A DNA stretch of 64,000 nucleotides from Brevundimonas aveniformis DSM 17977 (GTDB lineage: Bacteria > Pseudomonadota > Alphaproteobacteria > Caulobacterales > Caulobacteraceae): the NCBI RefSeq assembly GCF_000428765.1, contig NZ_AUAO01000001.1, positions 868,001 to 932,000 of the forward strand. Direction: 5' to 3'. Below the pieces are notes generated by a model. It worked only from the letters and a program-made list of their open reading frames with translations. It was not told the DNA's origin and did not search any database. The position numbers and the translations under genes were made by a program. Positions 24,768-34,494 of this stretch are shown here, in pieces (positions within the stretch are counted from its first letter, which is position 1; each line of letters begins with the position of its first letter).

Positions 24768-24803
24768 ATTGAAAAGGCCCGCCCCGACGACCGGAGCGGG
24801 CCT
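24768..24803 (-). terminator. Rho-independent terminator after 24827-25354 gene
   Basis: On the minus strand AGGCCCGC (24803-24796) and GCGGGCCT (24782-24775) form an 8-bp GC-rich stem with a short loop, followed by TTTCAATT. It sits just downstream of the gene ending at 24827. Confidence 0.75.
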
Positions 24804-24826
24804 GATCTGGTGTTGCCGGGTCTGGC

Positions 24827-25354
24827 TTACTGGACCGGGATCGAGCCGGCGACGGCACCCTGGCCGGGTTGGGCACCCTGACCGGCCGCCGCGGCGGCCT
24901 CAGCCTGGGCCGCGGCATTGGCGATGGCCTGGGCGACGCCGGCGCGGACCTGATCCGGGATGGCGCGCACGTTCGCGGGCCCGTTGGCCAGGGCCTGATC
25001 GATCGCCGCCTGTTCCTGCGGGTCGGTCGAGCGGCTGCGGGCACCGGCCAGGAAGGTCTGCATCGCATCGGCGAAGGCATTGATCTCGGGGATGTAGGGG
25101 GCGAGGATTCCTTCCAGGGCGGCTTGCTTCTGGGCCCCATTGGTGGACGTATCCTGCAGCATGGTCTGGATTTCACCGACCATGGCCTGCATCCGGCCAT
25201 CGAAGGCCTGGGCCGTCTGGCCGAAAGCGATTTCCTCAGCGGTCGGCTGGCGGGCGGGAGCTTGTGGCGCAGTCGGTTGTTCGGCCTGTTGCGCCATCAC
25301 CGGCGTCGAAAAGGCGAGGGCCGCGGCAACGGCCAGAACGGTACGCATGGTCAT
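24827..25354 (-). CDS. exported Ala/Gln-rich hypothetical protein
   Basis: The product of about 175 residues has a Sec signal (MRTVLAVAAALAFSTPVMAQQ). The mature part is helical: FGQTAQAFDGRMQAMVGEIQTML, then QKQAALEGILAPYIPEINAFADAMQTFL, ending in a Gly/Ala/Gln-rich tail. No domain is recognised; a periplasmic helical role is possible. Two in-frame ATGs (25354 and 25348) are candidates, with GGAG upstream. Single gene with its own terminator. Confidence 0.75.
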   Translation of the reverse strand: MTMRTVLAVAAALAFSTPVMAQQAEQPTAPQAPARQPTAEEIAFGQTAQAFDGRMQAMVGEIQTMLQDTSTNGAQKQAALEGILAPYIPEINAFADAMQTFLAGARSRSTDPQEQAAIDQALANGPANVRAIPDQVRAGVAQAIANAAAQAEAAAAAGQGAQPGQGAVAGSIPVQ

Positions 25355-25542
25355 TGAGGTGAGAGCTCCAAGTTGGCCCCGATGGGCCTGAGGGGTGTGT
25401 GGGTTAGCCGCCCATGGCGGCAAAAAAGCGGCGCAAGCCTAGCCGTAAAACCACGTTCCGTGTCCAGCCCTTGCGCCTGAACGGCGAAGATCAAGGTTAA
25501 GCCCCCGCCGCTGTTTGCCGGTTTTGACGTTCAGACGCTAGG

Positions 25543-26859
25543 GTGAACATCATGATCGTCACTTTTCGTCGGCTTCTGGTGTGGGTGAGCCTGGCCCTCG
25601 CAGGGGGGATGGAGCCGGCGGCGGCTCAGCCGGTGCGTACGACCTATGCCGTGCAGGGCGATTGTCACGGGTGGCCAGCGACGACGGTCGGGATGGTGTC
25701 CGGGATGTGTCTGGGCCTGGTCTGGCAAAGGACGGGCGACTCCGGCCCACGCATGCCGCGCACCCTGTATGAGATGGACGATGGCGACTGGCTGGTGGCG
25801 GATCTGGGCAGCTGGGATGCCGGGCGCGGGGCGATCTGGCGCTTGAGCGCGAGGGGCGCTCAGGCCCGCTGGACCCGCCTTGTAGCCAACCTGTCGATGC
25901 CGCACACGATTGCACGGGGACCGGACGGACGCATCTATGTCGCAGAGATGAGCCGCATCTTCGCCTTTGACCCCGACGATCCGCACGAAGGTGGGACGGT
26001 GATCGCCGACCTGCCGGACAACCGGCTGCATGAAAACCGCCATCCGCTGTCGGCCTTTGTGTTTCAGGCAGACGGGTCGATGCTGGTCAATGTCGGAGCC
26101 CCGTCCGATACCTGTCTGGATACGCGGGGTCGGCCCAACCGGGATGCGCAACGTCAATGTGCCGAGCGAGCGGAACAGGCGATGGTGCGCCGCTATGCCT
26201 ATCTCGGGCCTGATGCCGCGGGTCTGGGGCGCTGGAGCCCCGACTGGACCCCGTTTGCCACGGGTCTGAGGAACTCGGTCGCCATGGCGGTGCATCCGTC
26301 CGGCAGTGTCTGGCAGGCGGAAAACTCGGTCGATCTGAACGACCCGGCTCGCCCCTATGATGAGATCAACCGGCTGGAGGCCGGGCGCGACTACGGCTGG
26401 CCCTATTGCACCGACATGGGAACGGCCCTGCCAGGCTGGCCTGCCGCCGTCACCGGGTGCGGTCGCCGCACGTCGCCGACCTCGCTGTTGCCGCCGCATT
26501 CAGCGCCCTTGGCGATGCTGTTCTACGACGGAGCCATGTTCCCGGAGCTGCGCGGGCGGATGCTGATCAGCTGGCACGGCTATCGCCGCGCCGGCGGACG
26601 GATCATGGCGGTGGACACGACGGCTGACGGTGCTCCCGTCACCGCCACGCGGGCCCACTACGCCATCTATCCGCGCGGCTCCATGGCCTATCCCGCCGAC
26701 GCCCCGGCCCCGCAGGGCCGGCTTCTGACGCCCAGGTGGGGCTCGGTGCAGGGCCAACATCCGATGGGTGCGCCGGTCGGAATGGCCGTGGCCAGGGACG
26801 GGTCGATCTGGGTAGCGGAGGACCGCAACGGGGCGGTGTTGCGGATCGCCCGCTTCTGA
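25543..26859 (+). CDS. PQQ-dependent sugar dehydrogenase-like beta-propeller
   Basis: The 438-residue secreted protein (signal about residues 1-28) resembles the soluble glucose/sorbosone dehydrogenase family, a six-bladed propeller. Motifs include LSMPHTIARGPDGRIYVAE, FATGLRNSVAMAVHPSGSVWQAENSVDLN, INRLEAGRDYGWPYC and PVGMAVARDGSIWVAED. It would oxidise an aldose in the periplasm if it binds PQQ; no PQQ synthesis genes are in the window. Six or more cysteines suggest disulfides. ATG 25543 or 25552 could be the start. Confidence 0.8.
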   Translation: MNIMIVTFRRLLVWVSLALAGGMEPAAAQPVRTTYAVQGDCHGWPATTVGMVSGMCLGLVWQRTGDSGPRMPRTLYEMDDGDWLVADLGSWDAGRGAIWRLSARGAQARWTRLVANLSMPHTIARGPDGRIYVAEMSRIFAFDPDDPHEGGTVIADLPDNRLHENRHPLSAFVFQADGSMLVNVGAPSDTCLDTRGRPNRDAQRQCAERAEQAMVRRYAYLGPDAAGLGRWSPDWTPFATGLRNSVAMAVHPSGSVWQAENSVDLNDPARPYDEINRLEAGRDYGWPYCTDMGTALPGWPAAVTGCGRRTSPTSLLPPHSAPLAMLFYDGAMFPELRGRMLISWHGYRRAGGRIMAVDTTADGAPVTATRAHYAIYPRGSMAYPADAPAPQGRLLTPRWGSVQGQHPMGAPVGMAVARDGSIWVAEDRNGAVLRIARF

Positions 26860-26896
26860 GCCGGGCCGCAAAACCCGGTCCAGCGATCCGTAGGCC

Positions 26897-27712
26897 TCAG
26901 AGGTAGGGCAACCACATCAAGGCCACCGCCCCGAACACCCCCAGGGCCGTGAAGGCGGCGGCGGCGGCGACCAGGGCGGCGACCCCCAGCTTTGGCCACA
27001 CACCCTGGCTTCGTCCGGCCCTGAAATAGAGCTCCAGCAGGGCCAGCGGGATCAGGTAGCATCCGAATCCCAGCACCACGTCGGCCGGCCCGGACATGGT
27101 GTCGTTCATGCCGATCGGTGCCTGATTGATCAGCACCCAGCCCATGATGCCGACGCGCAGGAACCAGACGCCGCTGGCGGCCATGAAGGTGCGCATGGCC
27201 CAGCGCCGGTGAATCTCGATCCGGCGCATGACGGCATTGCGCAGGGTCAGAGCGGCGAACACCAGAATCAGTACGGCGTCCAGCAGGATAGCGGCGGCGG
27301 ATATTTCGGACAGGAAGGTCCCGCGCACGGTGGTCAGCCAAACGCCGCTCAGCGCCATGACCGCCGCCAGGGTCAGGAAGATGCGCCCGGTCCAGCGATG
27401 CAGCGGCGGCTGGGCGCGCCGAAGCTGGGGGATCAGCTGCATGAGGCCGCACAGGGTCATCACCGAAGCGAGCAGAACGTGAAGGGCGAAGACGCTGTTG
27501 CCGACGTCGTCGCCCGCGACATGGCCCTCGATCAGCGGTTTGTCGTTCCACCCGGCCCAGTTCCCGGACAAGGTCCGCACACCATAGAAGGCCAGGATAA
27601 AGAGGATGAAGGCGGCCTGGCCCGCGAACGCGGCGACGAACCACAGGACGCCGGAGGCTTTCAGGATGCGGTCGGCAAGGCGCGGACGGACAGGGGCGAG
27701 GGCGGCGGGCAT
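26897..27712 (-). CDS. DUF2306 family membrane protein
   Basis: The 271-residue integral membrane protein has about seven hydrophobic helices. Family-like signatures are LHVLLASVMTLCGLMQLIPQLRR and PPLHRWTGRIFLTLAAVMALSGVWL, with histidines that could coordinate haem, and EIHRRWAMRTFMAASGVWFLRVGIMGW. Function is unknown. It is divergent from the AraC-type regulator gene, so it is likely that regulator's target. Confidence 0.85.
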   Translation of the reverse strand: MPAALAPVRPRLADRILKASGVLWFVAAFAGQAAFILFILAFYGVRTLSGNWAGWNDKPLIEGHVAGDDVGNSVFALHVLLASVMTLCGLMQLIPQLRRAQPPLHRWTGRIFLTLAAVMALSGVWLTTVRGTFLSEISAAAILLDAVLILVFAALTLRNAVMRRIEIHRRWAMRTFMAASGVWFLRVGIMGWVLINQAPIGMNDTMSGPADVVLGFGCYLIPLALLELYFRAGRSQGVWPKLGVAALVAAAAAFTALGVFGAVALMWLPYL

Positions 27713-27851
27713 CGGCGACTCCGGCGATCAGACAGACAGGCGCGGGGCATGGCGACCCTGGCCCGGCGGCGTCTCGCCGATTTGGAAATCGGCCAGTAAT
27801 TTTGCCCGTGACGGTCACGGGGGCGTCTGGACACGGCGGCCCCTCAAGCCG

Positions 27852-28820
27852 ATGTTTCGTCGAGTCATGACCCCAGCCCTAGCCCCGCATAGCCCGACCG
27901 CAGACGACCGGCGCCCCCTGTCGGTGGGCCCGTTTGACCGGCTGGGCGTTCAGGCGATGATCGCGACGGCTTCGTTCGTCGCCTACATTCTGGCGCGGGT
28001 GTTCGAGGGTCCGGCGGCGACGGTGTTGGCCGCCTTTGGCGTATCAGCCTGTGGCTGGGCCTGGCTGGTGACGCGGGCGCTGTTCGACCCGGCGCGGCAC
28101 GACGCCGTGTGGCCGAGGCTGGTGGTGGGCGTGCTGACCGCGACCGGGGCGATGTCGGTTCTGGCGCCGGAGGGAACGGCTCGCGACGTCGCCTCCAATC
28201 TTTATGCCCTCAGCGGGTCGGCGGCGCTGCTGTTGACCGCGATCGAGCCGTTCCAGCGGCATGGGTGCGGGCTTACGCCGGGCGAGGTGCGGTTTCGCGC
28301 CGTCTTTGTGATCGGATTTGCGATTCTGGCCGGGGTGTCGGTGCTGGGCGTCTGGCTCGACCCCGCTCCGATCCAGACCGTCAGCGCGGCCCTGAGCCTC
28401 ATCGCCCTGGCGGCAGCGGTCATCTGGCGTCGCGGCCACCCGTTGCAGGTGCCCGCGCCCGCGCCGCGCCGGGCGGCGACTGAAGACGAGGTCGAGATCG
28501 GCGGGCGTTTGATGGCCCTGCTGGCGGCCGAGGCCATCCACACCGACCCGGACCTGAGGATTGGCGACGTGGCCGCGCGGCTGAATGTGCCCGAACACCG
28601 GCTCTCACGCGGGGTCGCCGCCCTGGGCTTTGCCAACTTCAACCGCCTGATCAACCACCACCGCATCGAACAGGCCAAGGCGATGCTGACCGCGCCCGGC
28701 CGGGCGCGCCCGATCCTGCTGATCGCCCTGGACTGCGGGTTCGCCTCGGTGGGCCCGTTCAACCGGGCGTTCAAGGCGGAAACGGGCGTGACGCCAAGGG
28801 AATACAGGGCGGGGGTGTGA
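27852..28820 (+). CDS. membrane-anchored AraC-family regulator
   Basis: The roughly 322-residue protein has an N-terminal part with about six hydrophobic segments (residues 30-190). A C-terminal AraC HTH domain (about 220-322) reads LRIGDVAARLNVPEHRLSRGVAALGFANFNRLINHHRIEQAK and IALDCGFASVGPFNRAFKAETGVTPREYR. A sensor embedded in the membrane controlling the divergent DUF2306 gene is the natural model. Start is ATG 27852 or 27867; neither has a strong ribosome site. Confidence 0.85.
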   Translation: MFRRVMTPALAPHSPTADDRRPLSVGPFDRLGVQAMIATASFVAYILARVFEGPAATVLAAFGVSACGWAWLVTRALFDPARHDAVWPRLVVGVLTATGAMSVLAPEGTARDVASNLYALSGSAALLLTAIEPFQRHGCGLTPGEVRFRAVFVIGFAILAGVSVLGVWLDPAPIQTVSAALSLIALAAAVIWRRGHPLQVPAPAPRRAATEDEVEIGGRLMALLAAEAIHTDPDLRIGDVAARLNVPEHRLSRGVAALGFANFNRLINHHRIEQAKAMLTAPGRARPILLIALDCGFASVGPFNRAFKAETGVTPREYRAGV

Positions 28821-28821
28821 G

Positions 28822-29108
28822 AAGGTCACCGCCCTGGCCCTGGCCGAGCTGGACGCCGGGGTCTTCCGCGCGCGCTTCGACCGCCTGACCCCGGCAGAAA
28901 GGCCTATATGCGCGCCATGGCCGACCTCGGCCCCGGCCCGCACCGCTCCGGCGAAATCGCCGAGGAGCTGGGGCGCAAGGTCACCAGCGTCGCCCCCATC
29001 CGCAACAACCTGATCAGCAAGGGCATGCTCCACAGCCCTGGGCATGGGGATACGGCGTTTACGGCGCCGCTGTTCGACGGGTTCATGCGGCGGATTATGG
29101 CGGGGTGA
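28822..29108 (+). pseudogene. 3' relic of an ATP-binding (AAA-type) protein gene
   Basis: Only the C-terminal about 95 residues remain. The first frame reads KVTALALAELDAGVFRARFDRLTPAE (28822-28899). The second reads AYMRAMADLGPGPHRSGEIAEELGRKVTSVAPIRNNLISKGM to the TGA at 29108. One missing base in the GAAAGG run near 28899-28904 breaks the frame. The pattern matches the winged-helix end of archaeal-type ATPase proteins found in mobile regions. The 5' two thirds are absent, so the gene is dead. Confidence 0.72.
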
Positions 29109-29113
29109 GGGGG

Positions 29114-30025
29114 CTATTCTGGAAGCGTGATCGACGTGGCCAAAGCAGCGCCAATCGGTCCAGACCGACGCTCGAGGAAGTATCTCACCTGACCATCCTT
29201 GGAGCCATCAAAAGGCTGTCCAACTTTGCATGTGAGCAAGAGATCGGCCGCCCACGTCTCAAGTGGCCAACCTTGTTCGACATTGAGGTTGGAGAAGGTT
29301 GGACGACGACCATCGCCTAATCCATCAAGTGCGCCATGGACCGTTGATGCGGGAAGCACGCGGCAACCTATATCAACTTCTTCAACCCGAATGCGCGATG
29401 CCAGCGGATAGCGGATCTCCATTGGAAGAGCAGGGGGATTATAGAGGAGGTAGTAGATCGCCTCACCAAACTCGCTGTTCAGCCTTTCTATGGCGGCAAC
29501 CTGATCGCTCCCGGGAAGGATTGCTCCATATGCGCAAGACGCGTCGAATTTGTAGCTTCTATGAAGCACCCCAAGAGCCTGCGGTTCTTCGCGACGCAAG
29601 AACGCATTCATTCCGTAAAGAAAGCCAATTTCATCATCGTCATCGACGTCGTCATTAGACGGGAAGAGGCGCTTCGACTGAAGCAGGCCGATCTTACGAG
29701 CTACCAAGGTCGCTCCTCGATAGACGAACACAAGGACAGCAACGTCTGCCGTTTCCCACCGACGCGGGAAAGGCAGATCCCAATGCGGTCCACCGAGCCG
29801 TCTAAGCCCGCCGATATTGTGAGTGTCCATACGAACAATGGCACCCGATGGCAGAAGGGTCGGGGCTGAATCGGGGATTAAAGCCTCTATCAGGCCGTCA
29901 TCCAGTGATGTTTCCCGAATGTTGGGAAGATTGACCAACCGCTCGCAGGCGCTGCGGTTGGCTTCGGCAAAAACGCTGCGAAACCAAGCCACAACGTCCT
30001 CGGGAATTTCTGGCCACTCCGTCAT
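29114..30025 (-). CDS. unknown protein, possible PD-(D/E)xK-like nuclease fold
   Basis: The 303-residue product (MTEWPEIPEDVVAWFRSVF...) has no signal peptide. A central segment ADVAVLVFVYRG, about 15 residues and then ARKIGLLQSKRLFP resembles the D...QxK spacing of PD-(D/E)xK nucleases; this is a pattern reading, not a proven domain. The C-terminal half carries EIRYPLASRIRVEEVDIGCRVLPA. The DNA is clearly AT-richer than the surroundings and the ATG lacks a normal ribosome site. It lies between an ATPase relic and a REP doublet, which suggests acquired DNA. Confidence 0.65.
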   Translation of the reverse strand: MTEWPEIPEDVVAWFRSVFAEANRSACERLVNLPNIRETSLDDGLIEALIPDSAPTLLPSGAIVRMDTHNIGGLRRLGGPHWDLPFPRRWETADVAVLVFVYRGATLVARKIGLLQSKRLFPSNDDVDDDDEIGFLYGMNAFLRREEPQALGVLHRSYKFDASCAYGAILPGSDQVAAIERLNSEFGEAIYYLLYNPPALPMEIRYPLASRIRVEEVDIGCRVLPASTVHGALDGLGDGRRPTFSNLNVEQGWPLETWAADLLLTCKVGQPFDGSKDGQVRYFLERRSGPIGAALATSITLPE

Positions 30026-30104
30026 GGAGAGAGTTTGCCACCAACCACCTCCATCGCAAACATCACCCCAGCCTCGTCGATCGTTCGCGGCCGACCTCTT
30101 TATA

Positions 30105-30238
30105 CCGCTCATCCCCGCGAAAGCGGGGATCCAGGGCTTTGGGTGATCCGGGTGCGCAGGAGAGGAATCAGGCAGCGTCCCGAGACGCCGGTGCCAGGCT
30201 GGACAGAACTGGGTCCCCGCTTTCGCGGGGATGAGCGG
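30105..30238. repeat. REP-like doublet with perfect 25-bp inverted ends
   Basis: The left arm at 30105-30129 contains ATCCCCGCGAAAGCGGGGA. The right arm at 30214-30238 is its exact reverse complement. Each arm is itself a hairpin (CCCCGCGAAAGCGGGG). The enclosed 84 bases show no gene. This is the common bacterial repeat whose translation gives IPAKAG and PAFAGM peptides. It resembles REPIN-type doublets that depend on a RAYT transposase in trans; none is in the window. Confidence 0.9.
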
Positions 30239-30281
30239 TGAGCGGGGTTGAGGTCTGTCGCGCCGGAAGGCGTGACGCCCC

Positions 30282-31508
<1,227 letters not shown>

Positions 31509-31690
31509 GGCAAAGGCTTTCGGCTGGGGAGGCGGACGCTTTAGCGCCTGACGGCCAAAAGTGGAAACCGCTTTTGACGATCTGGGGCAGGGTGCAAGGT
31601 CTGATCTTGCAACGTCTCGGCAGCTTGGGTTCATTGGCGGTTCAGGCCGTGTCCAGCTAGGATCGGTTTCGGCTCATCGGGGGAATGAAC

Positions 31691-32335
31691 ATGCGTATCC
31701 AGCCCATCATCGGCCTTTGTGCCGTTCTGGTCAGCGGAGCGGTCCTGAATGGCTGTGCCACCCTGTCGGAGGAACAGTGTGCGGTCGGCGACTGGTACGG
31801 GATCGGCCAGTCAGACGGGAACTCGGGCTACAGTCACCAGCGGCTGGAGGAGCATATCGAGGCCTGCCAGCGGCACGGGGTCACGCCGGACCATGTGCAG
31901 TATGAACAGGGACGTCGGGCGGGCTTGCGCAGCTATTGCACGCCGGAACGCGGGTTCCGGGCAGGCCGGATGGGCAACAGCTACGGCGGCGTATGCCCGG
32001 CCGAGCTCGAGCGTGATTTTCTGGCCGGCTATTCCGACGGTCAGCTCGTGCACGCGGCGCAGGGGGCCTACGACGCGGCTCAGAATGACTACAATCGCCA
32101 CCAGCAGGCCGCACGCGACCTGGAAAGCCGGATTCGCACGGAAGAGACGGCGGCCCAGGCCCCGGACCTGACCGACGATCAGCGCCGGATCATCCGTGAC
32201 CGGATCCGGTCGCTGAGGAATGATCGCGACCGCGCCCTGGATCAGGCCCGCGACGCAGAATGGCGCATGCGCGAGGCCGAGCGCGACGTTCGTGAGCTGC
32301 GGGCGCGCTTCGCGGCCTATTACGGAAGCTGGTGA
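31691..32335 (+). CDS. DUF2799 lipoprotein
   Basis: The roughly 214-residue product has a lipoprotein signal ending VLNGCATLSEEQC. A DUF2799-like region follows (WYGIGQSDGNSGYSHQRLEEHIEAC, then GRRAGLRSYC and GGVCPAELERDFLAGYSDG). The last 90 residues form a charged helix probably making a coiled coil (RRIIRDRIRSLRNDRDRALDQARDAE). GGGGGA places the start at ATG 31691 rather than 31685. Function unknown. Confidence 0.85.
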   Translation: MRIQPIIGLCAVLVSGAVLNGCATLSEEQCAVGDWYGIGQSDGNSGYSHQRLEEHIEACQRHGVTPDHVQYEQGRRAGLRSYCTPERGFRAGRMGNSYGGVCPAELERDFLAGYSDGQLVHAAQGAYDAAQNDYNRHQQAARDLESRIRTEETAAQAPDLTDDQRRIIRDRIRSLRNDRDRALDQARDAEWRMREAERDVRELRARFAAYYGSW

Positions 32336-32338
32336 TCG

Positions 32339-34381
32339 CTAGAACGTCCGGCGCACGCGAACCTGAACCCGGCTTTCCGGTTCCATCGAGCGGATATCAG
32401 TGAAGGCGACGGGATCGGTGTCGCGCGGGCCGGCGTAGATGGTGCGGGTCTGGTCGTAGCTTCCGAGAACCCAGGCCTGGGTGCGGATCGACCAGGCGTC
32501 GGTCGGCTTGTACTCGATCCAGGCCGAGGCGTAGTCGCGGAACCGGAAGTGCGAAATCTGGTCGATGCGCCAGACCGTGTCTTCGCCGAACGGCTGATAC
32601 TCAAAGCCCCAGTTCATGCGCCAGCTGTCGATGTCCTGGCTGAAGCGGGTGAAGTACTCGACCTCGCGATAGCCGGAGATGCCCCGCGCCTCGCCGGTGG
32701 TCGGGTCGGTCACCTCCGTCTCGGCGACCTCTGCCGACAGGAACCAGCGGCCACCGGGAATGCCCCAACGGTCGGTCGGGATGGTGGCTTCCAGTTCGAA
32801 CTCGGTGACCGAGCCGTCGCCGATGTTGCCGGGTGCCGAGAAGACGTCCGGGCCACTGAACACCGGGATGACGTCGATGGCGTCGGTCATGCGCTCATGG
32901 CTGATACCGGCGGAGAGGACACCGTCGGTCCAGAAGCGACGCTCCCAGGTGGCCTCGAAGGCCCAGGCGGACTGGGGGCTGAGATTGGCATTGCCGGCGT
33001 TGACGACATTGTTCGACAGCTCAGCCGAGGCGGCGAAGTCGCCAAAGTCGAGCTGGCCGACCTCGCGTTCGATGCGGAACTGGAACTGGTCGGCCGAGGT
33101 CGGGCTCCAGGTCAGGATCGCGCGGGGCTTGAGGAAGGTGAAGGTCTGTTCCAGCTCGAAGGCCCCGGACTGGCTGATGGTCGAGCGTTCGAGCCGCAGG
33201 CCACCCTCAAAGGTAAGGTTCTCGCGAATCCGCCAGGTCGCCTGGCCGAAGACTTCGCCGCGCAACTCTTCGACCCGCACGCTGTCAGACGGCAGGGGCA
33301 CGGGCACGCCGCCGACCGTCAGGGCTTGCTGGGCATCGAGGAAGTTGAAGGCCCCCTCGGCCCCGGTCTCGAAGGTGAGAGTCTCGCTGCGTTCGAAGGT
33401 CAGGGAGCCGCGCACGATCGTTTCGCCCGAGGCGTTGTCATAGGCGAACAACTGATCAAGGCCGGGGCCGATGTATCTCTGGTTGCCGGTTGTCTGGCGC
33501 AGCCGCTGGATGAGGCGGGCCTCACCGCGCAGGCGCGCATTGAGCGGACGGCGATAACGGAACCCCGCCTCGCCATAGTTGGTATCCGCCCCGTCGGTCA
33601 GGAACCGGTCCCCGGCCAGGCCGAACTGGTTGTGCTCGAATTTGTAGTCATAGAAGCCGGCGTTGCCGGTCAGCTCGATTTCGCCGCCCATCAACGGCTG
33701 TTGCCAACGTCCACGAACGCCCAGGCCATCGCCGTCGGATTCGCTCTCGATCTGATCCTCGAAGACAAGGGCACCGGTCGGGTCATAGCGGCGCTGGATC
33801 CCGGAGCCGACGCCGTCATTGATCGAGGTCGAGCTGGTCAGGGCGAAGGAATACTGGCGAGCGCCGTTCGTGCCGGAGATATCCAGCCCGATGCTGGGAA
33901 TGTAGCGGCCGTCGTCGAAGATGAAGGCACCGGCGGTGGCCACCACCTGGCGGCTCGATGGGACGGCCCGACGCACCACATTGATGACGGTGGAATAGCC
34001 CTGCATATCCACGCCCGGGGCCCCGCCGCGGATCAGTTCGATCCGTTCGACCTGGTCGGCGGGAATACGTTGCAGCAGGCCCGACAGGCCCTCGTCCTTG
34101 GAGGCCGGACGCGAGCCGTCGAACAGGACATTGCCGACCGCACCCGAAAAGCCCCGCACCGAATTGTTCTGATTGATCGAAAATCCGGGAATCCGGCTGA
34201 CCATATCGAGCGCCGTGCTGGGGCGCGCCTCGGCGAAAAAAGCCGGCGGATAGACCCGCACGCCATCCGCGCGCTCATAGGGCGCGTTGGGTTCCGCAGG
34301 CTGGACGTCTTGGGCCTGGGCCTGGGCCGGCAGGGCGAGGGCGGCGGCGGCCACGGCAGCCAGCCCGAAGATCGTGCGCAT
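32339..34381 (-). CDS. TonB-dependent outer-membrane receptor
   Basis: The 680-residue product has a signal peptide (MRTIFGLAAVAAAALALPAQAQAQ) and an N-terminal plug (about 35-145) with SRIPGFSINQNNSVRGFSGAVGN, DEGLSGLLQRIPADQVERIELIRGG and STVINVVRR. A long beta-barrel ends in RVQVRVRRTF with a C-terminal Phe. GGGAG lies 8 bases before ATG 34381, favouring it over ATG 34402. The substrate is unknown; no siderophore or cobalamin gene adjoins. A copy of the TGCAAGGTA motif seen before the padR operon lies at 34402-34410. Confidence 0.92.
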   Translation of the reverse strand: MRTIFGLAAVAAAALALPAQAQAQDVQPAEPNAPYERADGVRVYPPAFFAEARPSTALDMVSRIPGFSINQNNSVRGFSGAVGNVLFDGSRPASKDEGLSGLLQRIPADQVERIELIRGGAPGVDMQGYSTVINVVRRAVPSSRQVVATAGAFIFDDGRYIPSIGLDISGTNGARQYSFALTSSTSINDGVGSGIQRRYDPTGALVFEDQIESESDGDGLGVRGRWQQPLMGGEIELTGNAGFYDYKFEHNQFGLAGDRFLTDGADTNYGEAGFRYRRPLNARLRGEARLIQRLRQTTGNQRYIGPGLDQLFAYDNASGETIVRGSLTFERSETLTFETGAEGAFNFLDAQQALTVGGVPVPLPSDSVRVEELRGEVFGQATWRIRENLTFEGGLRLERSTISQSGAFELEQTFTFLKPRAILTWSPTSADQFQFRIEREVGQLDFGDFAASAELSNNVVNAGNANLSPQSAWAFEATWERRFWTDGVLSAGISHERMTDAIDVIPVFSGPDVFSAPGNIGDGSVTEFELEATIPTDRWGIPGGRWFLSAEVAETEVTDPTTGEARGISGYREVEYFTRFSQDIDSWRMNWGFEYQPFGEDTVWRIDQISHFRFRDYASAWIEYKPTDAWSIRTQAWVLGSYDQTRTIYAGPRDTDPVAFTDIRSMEPESRVQVRVRRTF

Positions 34382-34494
34382 ACTGGTTAGCTCCCTTGTC
34401 ATGCAAGGTAGTGCCGTGCACGGCTAAGGCGCGCCAGTTAAATGGCTGAAAGGTAGATTAAATCGGCGCAATCCTGGCGACGAAAATGTGGCCT

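Noticed and set aside
28908-29108. 66-residue frame MRAMADLGPGPHRS as an intact small gene
   Set aside because: Its sequence is continuous in meaning with the preceding frame once a base is restored, so it is part of a pseudogene.
32549-34390. 613-residue plus-strand frame across the TonB receptor gene
   Set aside because: Antisense shadow of a recognisable receptor with signal peptide and plug; no domain seen in the long frame.
34414-34425. Perfect 12-bp palindrome GCCGTGCACGGC before the TonB receptor
   Set aside because: Could be an operator, but a single short GC palindrome in a GC-rich genome is weak evidence and no regulator is linked.
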